Below, piece by piece: positions 57,825 to 64,000 of a stretch of 64,000 bases of DNA. The position numbers were made by a program, and so were the translations under genes. Below the pieces are notes generated by a model. The model searched no databases and was not told the origin of the DNA. It was given only the letters and a program-made list of their open reading frames with translations. Position 1 is the stretch's first letter. Each line of letters begins with the position of its first letter. Source of the stretch: Ctenosaura bakeri (lineage: Eukaryota; Chordata; Lepidosauria; Squamata; Iguanidae); NCBI GenBank assembly GCA_948474755.1, contig CAOLHI010002545.1:124001-188000 (forward strand). Direction: 5' to 3'.

Positions 57825-58000
57825 CTTCTTAAACTATATGATGTATGAGGCTGGAAATTTTTTTTCCCCTTAGTATGCCAGGGACTAGAACCATAGTTGT
57901 ACCCATTGAGTACAATTGTTTCTTTCTTTCCTGGAAACTCAGCACAGATGCACAGTCAATAGCCTGTGAACTGACACTAGTCCATGGACCACCATTTTCA
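57825..58000. mobile_element. hAT-like short element
   Basis: Left 'actggtgcttcttaaactatatg', right '...agtccatggaccaccatttt', with interior 'ctttctttcctggaaactcagcac' shared with 33436-33605. CAGTGGTTCTTAAAC-like hAT ends. It abuts the compound element and the Tigger-like MITE. Confidence 0.5.
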
Positions 58001-58012
58001 ATGATTTAAGTA

Positions 58013-58262
58013 CAGTAGAGTCCTGGTTATCCGACCTAAACCGGCAGGCGCAGGGTCGGATAACTGAAATGTCAGATGACACGGAGCCCCGTGGCGGCCG
58101 CCATTTTGAGGGTGTGTCAGGGGCATGTCGGGGCAGGCTTGGGGGCGTGTCGGGGCGTGTCTGGGGACGTGGAAATGCCTGCAGCCACGCCCCCAGGCAA
58201 CCACGACATCGGTTAATCCGGAGCGTCGGATAACCGCAGGTCGGATAACCGGGACTCTACTG
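58013..58262. mobile_element. Tigger/pogo-like MITE
   Basis: Perfectly placed TA duplication (58011-58012, 58263-58264). TIRs CAGTAGAGTCCTGGTTATCC and the complement of CAGTAGAGTCCCGGTTATCC, with a further internal 'gtcggataac' repeated pair. The 'CAGTAGAGTC-C-CTTATCC' start is that of squamate and mammalian Tigger-class elements. GC-rich centre with 'gtgtcggggc' repeats, no transposase. Confidence 0.88.
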
Positions 58263-58521
58263 TAATAAAATCCATCCCGACAGGAAAATTGTGTAAGTCC
58301 TGATGTAGATCAAGTGAACCCAGGTATATGACAGTGAAAATTGTACTTCCTCCAGTCCTATTTTTTTTACAGTTGGGTTCAGAGTCCTATACAGCTGTTG
58401 TTAAAAAGAAATGGGTGGTCAGAAGATCTAATTATGAATTCTCATGTTACATTTAGCTTGATTCAGTAAAAGGACATGCAGTTTAATCCAGTAAAGAGTG
58501 ATGTTACAGAACTGACACTAA

Positions 58522-59163
58522 GGCCCTTTTCGCATTAAGGCTTCTAGCGCGAGCGGGGGAGGGCGGCTCGCACAAGAAGCCTTCTCCGGGAGGCTGCCGC
58601 TTCCCCCTCCTTCCTTCCGCAGGCGAAGGAACGAGCGGGGAAGCGGCAGCCTCCCGGAGGCGTCGGCGGCTCGCGCATCCGTCCATCCCCCCGCGCGCGC
58701 AAGAAAGGAGCCTGTCCCATCCATCCCCCCCGCGCGCGCGAGAAAGGAGCCTGTCCCGTCCATCCCCCCGCACGCGTGAGAAAGGAGCCTGTCCCGTCCA
58801 TCCCCCCCGCACGCGCGAGAAAGGAGCCTGTCCCGTCCATCCCCCCCGCGCGCGCGAGAAAGGAGCTTGTCGCGTCCGCCCCCCCGTGCGCGCGAAGCAG
58901 GAGGTGTCGCGTCCGTCGCACTAGCACCCCGCCCCTTCCTTCCGCAGGGGCGGAGGGAAGGAAGTGCGACCCGGCCGCCTCCCCGACACTCCCCACAAGA
59001 GGTAAGTGCGCGCGGGCGCCGGGAGCGTTGCATGAGCGCAGGTGATTGTCGCTTCAGCCCCGTGAGCCCGGTGGAAATGGGAGTGCGTCGTGCGGAGCGA
59101 TGCTCCCACTCCCGCGAAGCTCACGGGGCTGTCGCGCGACAGGAGGCCCGTGTGAAAAGGGCC
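58522..59163. mobile_element. GC-rich MITE with internal 39-bp minisatellite
   Basis: GGCCCTTTTCGCA at left, GTGAAAAGGGCC at right, TAA on both sides (58519-58521, 59164-59166). About five to six tandem units of roughly 39 bp (58683-58915) read CCATCCCCCCGCGCGCGCGAGAAAGG..GCCTGTCCCGT. Flanking them is an inverted pair around 'ggctgccgcttcc'/'ggaagcggcagcc'. The donor-like GGTAAGTGCGCG is at 59001. CpG density is as high as in the promoter island, but this is a transposon, not a promoter. The long ORFs on both strands (to 171 codons) are repeat translations. Confidence 0.82.
58683..58915. repeat. 39-bp GC-rich minisatellite
   Basis: Five near-identical units plus one diverged one, each 38-40 bp, length differences lying in the C6-C8 run and the CG alternations. 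Extremely CpG-rich with alternating CGCGCG that could adopt Z-form. Confidence 0.85.
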
Positions 59164-59169
59164 TAAATC

Positions 59170-60425
59170 AATGATGAGTCTCCATGTTTCTTTTTGACAT
59201 TATTGGGCTAAATAAAGCCCACCAAAGTGCAGCAACATCTGGGAAAGCAGCAGCTATTTTATCCACTTCATTGTGCTTCTTTTGATTTGGTTGTACATGA
59301 GCAGTATGGCCAGTTTTCAACTTGCTTGTTTTATTACCCCTTTTTAAAATAGCAGTATTGCCTGCTTTACTTCCCATGCTTCCTACTTCAGCAAGATTGG
59401 CAAGTGTGACTGAAATCTGAAAAACCCTTCAAATTGTTTTTATCCTTCATTTCTACCAATCCTTGAGTTTGAAACACTCATAAAACTCCAGTAACGCGTG
59501 GATCTATACTTATATCATTCCTTTTGCTTTGAAAAGTATATGGGAATGGTGGAATCTTTCCCCATTGACAGCTAGTTAATATTTTAAACAATAATAAATG
59601 TCGTGTGTGTGTGTGTTTTGTACTTAGTTATCTGCATTTAAGTGTAAAACATAAATAGTGTTGAAACTACAACTTACAGAATTTGACTTGAGACTCGAAT
59701 TTTCTTGCAGTGTAGATAGTGTTAATTGTACATAGTATTAAAGAGTCTTCTAAGAAACCTAAAATATGAAACTATATTGCTTGTTTTGATCTGGTAAATA
59801 CTCACCAGCAAGATTTTTTTTTCTTGAGGTTTGTTAACAATAGTGCTAATGTATTCTCAACTTTTTGTAGAGATGCACATTGTAATTGGATTCATGCTTT
59901 ATCTGATATATTTAGAACAGCAATAAAAAGTTAGTGATAGTGTGGTCATTTTGGGTAGAAATGGAATACTGTGAATTATATTGCTTTCTTTCCCTCTTGG
60001 TCCCTCCACTGGGTACCTTAATACAATTAGTATGTTTAGATTCCTTTCACTGAAGGTAAACAACATTTTGGATGTCTTTAAGCTTCTTTATTTTGAATCC
60101 GTTTCTCAATCTTCCAAGGTTTCTGTTCAGCTAATAAAATCTATAAGTCTTTTTAAAATGTTTTTCCTCCTTTCCACTAACCTAGATTTATATTTCTTTC
60201 TGTTAAATTTTCAGTCACCTAGAAAAAAACGAGTCTCCTGTGGGATACGGATTTGATTTCTATTTCTACTTCAACTGTTTATACAAGTTTCAGTAATTTT
60301 ACTCAGTAGACATTTGATCAAATCTGTTTAGACTTTTTTTTCATCTTAAAGTAGGTTTTGTCTTCCAGTATTATATTTAGTTGTTAAAATTATATTTGGA
60401 TTAGTGCTGGAGAACACTCTTTAAA
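59170..60425. other. Unassigned AT-rich stretch
   Basis: (GT)8 near 59605-59619. ORF 59981-60256 (+, 91 codons) has no domain. Nothing else seen. Confidence 0.45.
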
Positions 60426-60429
60426 CAGT

Positions 60430-60670
60430 TAAAGTAGTTTGAGCAGTTTTGCCACACAAGCTGCAGCTGAATTTCAATCATGTGAAGTGCCCCCATCTTT
60501 TTGTATAAGACAAGCTGATGTGAGCATTTTTATGAGCAATGAGTCGAAAGAAACAGTATTACTCACTCCCATTAACAATGAATATTAATTCATTTTTATT
60601 TACACATTTTTGTTGATATTGTAAATCAGCTACATTGAATTTTGAATCATCTCAGCCACACGAAAGTCTA
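60430..60670. promoter_or_regulatory. Candidate conserved non-coding block
   Basis: Repeat-free and motif-dense: CAAGCTGCAGCTGAATTTC, CAATCATGTGAAG, ATTAACAATGAATATTAATTC (SOX- and POU-like cores). Conservation not tested; low-confidence inference. Confidence 0.22.
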
Positions 60671-63125
60671 CTTATTGCCAAGGGTATTCTTCCACTTTTT
60701 GGCTTGATATTCAGAGCTAACCTTCATAGGGTCTGTAGAAGATTTTGGATACTGTCCAAATGTGTCTTCCTATTCCTTTAGAGAAATTGGACTGTAAAAA
60801 TTCTGACAGCTTTGTATCTTGCCATTTAGAATGTTCATGAACATCCCATGCCTCCAGAGCAGCTGAGCCAACTAGTGTCAGAGGTGTTTTACTGCTACTG
60901 TATAGATTCCAGGAAGCATTAACTTCATGTTGAATTATTTAATTGGTCAAGGGAATGCAAATGTCACTAAGACAATTTACATAAATAGTTTATATAGAAT
61001 TGTATCTTAAAGTAGACTGAAAGTATCACATGGGATAAATGGCATTGTGTGGAAATACTCTAAATAAATAAAATAAAAATGTTTTTAAGGTCACTTCATA
61101 AAGCGATTTGTACAGTGAGACTTCTTTATACCATGGACATACTTGATCCACAGCAGAATTCATTTGTAGCTAGATGGTGCAAATGATGGGAAATGGTTAC
61201 TCCATATAGACTGCTTGAATCACAAGCCCTTTATTTAGTATTAAAAGATCTCCAAACACTAAGAGCTAGTAAATCTTATAACTAAGGATTAAAGGATAAA
61301 AATGCCATTCTTTGGGTAGGGCATATCTTTTCTGAATGTTGTGTACAGGAAAGTATTAAACACTGATGGATGATGCTAGTCAGTGTAACTCTTGGAGATA
61401 CTGATAGTCTTCTTAAAACTCAAAGGTACAAGGACATTCAGCACAATTTACAAGCTTTAACTACGTATGAATTATGTCCGTAATCATTGTGGTAAATAAA
61501 CAATGAGTAATCATCACTGTCACCCACTTGCGCTTTTCCTTCTATTATGATTTTTGAATTGTGAATGGATGGTTTTACAGCGAAGACTTCTGTTTGTAAG
61601 TGGTGGTATTTATCATTTGCTGCATTAAGTGTCACCAAAAGACAGCAAAGTGTGAACATACTTGGTTTTATATACCCATTCCTCTAATCTAGTATAGATT
61701 ATTCATACTAATGCATCAGTAGCTATCCTTCAACAGTCTAAGATTAATATTTTAATCTACTGTTTTATTAATATTATTTTTTGCCTTTACTGATACCATT
61801 TTTGAGCTTTGACAGTTGTGATAAACTTTCAAGCCATATGACAGGAATGTGGTCTTAGTTAATGTGCTCTTCATTTGTTGTTGGGTTATCTGCTTCAATT
61901 CAGTGCAGTTGTTGTGTAATTATGGCTCATATTGACTCACCCAAATGGTAGTGGAAGAATAGTCCTACCTTTGGGATTCTTGTACACTCTAGGTGTATGG
62001 TTTTTGTGGGAGTTGAGTTCACAATCTCCAACATATTCTCAGATGAAACAGATATGGGGTCCTGGAGGTGGGTTCCTGCAAAAGAGATTTTCTTGCCCTT
62101 CCCTGCTCTTTCACTAACAAGTACCAACACCAGGTACATGTGGCTGTACCCAGAGCAACATGAGATAATATACTGCACATTGCATGTAATCATGAGGGTG
62201 TCCCTTCTATCATTTTGGAAGTCTACAGAAGTGGTGATGTGGTCGGAAAACTACAATCCTCTTCAATTTCTCCAAATCCCGCTGTTTTCCTGACCCATCC
62301 ATTGTATTGCTTTGTTAATTTTCTTTGTTCCTCCCACATGGAAATTGAATGCATATATGACATATGCATTTATTTAATTGTGTCCTTTTTCTGAATGTAC
62401 ACAAATTTGTATATATTTTCTCCATCGAACAAAGCATGTTGGTGTACATTTTAAACTGTATGGAGTTTAACTATTGGTATTTAAAAACACACACAGAATT
62501 TGTGGACAAGAAACATTTTGTAAGCTTTTTAGAATGTCCAGATTTCTGAGATTATGCACACATTTCCTTACAATGGATTTCAGGATACTTGAAGCGAGTA
62601 TTCATTTCAAAATCACCAAAATCTATTTACATCCATAATGAGGGTGCAATGATGCTATTAAAAAAAAAAATCCACAACTGGTAACATTCTTAATTTTTAG
62701 TGTGTCAAGTAACATTTAATGGTTATTCCAAAGATGTCAAAGGGAGAGATGTTGAAGCTGTTTTGTGTTTTCAAGTGCATTTTAGCTAAAAAGAAATGTG
62801 CTAATAATGCCTTAGCAATGTGTTACCCTTAAAACAATAGGTAATAAGTAACATTGCAATAATTTATTTATTTCAGATATAATGAGTAATTACCCTTTAA
62901 AAATAGAGTTGGATACATTATTTCAAAAAGCATGATGAGACCACATATTGACTTGAAGTTATTTTTAGGGTTTGGCGAGCATCTTAGATATTAAAGTTAA
63001 TCTTATGGTGGAAAACCACAGATCTAAAGTCTATATAACACTGTAAATATGTTACAGCTGTATCACAAGATAGTAATTAAAAACATTTGTTAATTACTTA
63101 ATTATTTTATTAATATTATTGTTAA
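60671..63125. other. Unassigned AT-rich stretch
   Basis: No exon, RNA gene or transposon recognised. Opposite-strand ORF pairs at 61927-62293 are mutual shadows with no domain. Confidence 0.45.
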
Positions 63126-63129
63126 CTTA

Positions 63130-63560
63130 AATATTTAAAAAAAACGCTGAAATTACAAACCATGGCTCTGGAGAATCAATTTCATTCTCATTTTTAACCC
63201 AAATGGAGAAGAACACGGTGAAAAGCTCAAATCTATTAAAATGGAAATAGCTTGAGTTTTATTATTCCTATTTGTATTAGATATATGATAAGATTTGACA
63301 TTCAGATATAGCAGTGCTGCAATCATTTGAATGCAGAATAAAATAATGGAAAACTCTATTAAGTTAACTGCTTTGCAGGGTTGCCACTGCGTTAGATGCT
63401 GAGAATTTTATGTTATGACATCAGCATCTGGGATCTCCAAAGCCCATTGAAATAATGTCATTGCAAACAATTTTGTTGCCAGACCTCTAGAAGCTGGAAG
63501 TAATGAGTAAGAGTCAGATGATTTAATTTCTCTTTGTTCTTAGACCTATACTTATAGGCC
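63130..63560. promoter_or_regulatory. Candidate conserved non-coding block
   Basis: Repeat-free with balanced composition: GAACACGGTGAAAAGC, TGCAATCATTTGAATGCAGAATAAAATAATGG-type POU/homeodomain cores, and ACATCAGCATCTGGGATC. Location in the presumed intron is compatible with an enhancer. Unverified. Confidence 0.22.
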
Positions 63561-63647
63561 ATTTTAAATTACATTTTAAATATCATTTTTATTGACACTT
63601 GTAATAAGCTGTTTTGGAATTCCTATTTTTACAGCTCTGAATCTTTA

Positions 63648-63844
63648 GGCTTTTCTGCACTACGTGGTTATAGTGCTATTATTCCACTTTCACCATTCTG
63701 TGGGTTTGTGGGGTTTGTAGTTTACTGAGTCCAAAAAGCTCTCTGGCTGAGAATTCTAAATGCCCCCCCAAACTGCAAACCTCAGAATTCTATATGATGT
63801 TGAAAGTGGAATAATAGCACTATAAAAGTATAGTGCAGAAAGAC
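63648..63844. mobile_element. Palindromic MITE, copy 8
   Basis: GGCTTTTCTGCAC at left, GTGCAGAAAGACTC at right. Both arms with TTATAGTGCTATTATTCCAC and its complement are well preserved. TTA precedes it (63645-63647); the right flank is not clearly TTA. Final GGCC has decayed. Confidence 0.82.
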
Positions 63845-64000
63845 TCTTTTGTGTAGACTGTTGTGCTCATAATAACAGGATAATCAACTCTGTATGGAAA
63901 AAGTACAACTTTACAGTTTGTAACATGTTTTGTAAATTATTCTTTCCCCATTTTATCATACAAGTGTGAACAACTAACAGAGGTTTTGGGGCTTCAGAGA

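Noticed and set aside
58522..59163. Second CpG-island promoter
   Set aside because: CpG-rich, but bounded by TIRs and a TAA duplication, so it is a transposon.
58504..59166. Several ORFs up to 171 codons, Arg/Gly/Ala-rich
   Set aside because: Translations of the 39-bp minisatellite in a TAA-flanked MITE; simultaneous frames on both strands.

Overview
This window looks like nuclear DNA from a squamate reptile, most likely a lizard. No operons, bacterial genes or long intact ORFs are present. The interspersed repeats are typical of squamates: about ten free-standing tRNA-derived SINEs whose 3' half resembles the tail of BovB LINEs (Sauria-type SINEs), a BovB/RTE reverse-transcriptase relic, CR1 and L2-type LINE ends, a 5S rRNA-derived SINE, pogo/Tigger-like, hAT-like and palindromic DNA transposons, and LTR-like blocks. 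I did not find one protein-coding exon that I can defend. The short six-frame ORFs are chance or repeat-derived.

The only gene signal is a strong CpG island at about 19.8-21.1 kb. It carries a GA-rich, apparently non-coding first exon on the + strand that ends in a good splice donor after base 20888. The gene could not be recognised. Everything downstream (20.9-64 kb) is then probably first intron, and 1-19.8 kb is upstream flank. Two repeat-free blocks just 5' of the island (18.0-18.35 and 18.75-19.06 kb) and two far downstream (60.4-60.7 and 63.1-63.56 kb) look like candidate regulatory elements from their motif content only.

Layout. 0-5.3 kb: unique DNA, one SINE, an LTR-like block and the first palindromic MITE. 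5.37-9 kb: dense transposons, namely a hAT-like element carrying two SINEs, a MITE inside a MITE, and a 935-bp element made of two interleaved inverted repeats. 9-19.8 kb: CR1/L2 relics, two MITEs, one further palindrome, then the candidate regulatory blocks. 19.8-21.1 kb: CpG island and exon 1. 21.1-45 kb: AT-rich intron-like DNA with SINEs, a 5S-derived SINE and a MITE. 45.5-48.5 kb: a Tigger-like element with internal tandem repeats, the BovB relic and a strong hairpin. 52.3-59.2 kb: a second transposon-rich zone with an LTR-like block, three GC-rich MITEs, an L2 interrupted by a MITE, the second copy of the SINE-bearing hAT element (also interrupted by a MITE), and a Tigger-like MITE. 59.2-64 kb: AT-rich, mostly unique, ending with another MITE.

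The most notable observation is the compound hAT-like transposon. Two copies 51 kb apart, in opposite orientations, each have matching ends, near-perfect 8-bp target duplications, and the same two SINE modules in opposite orientation inside. The SINEs therefore appear to have been carried as cargo by a DNA transposon. Second is a set of elements with GGCC-type termini and 3-bp target duplications, several of which nest inside each other or inside other repeats so that the pre-insertion sequence can be read.
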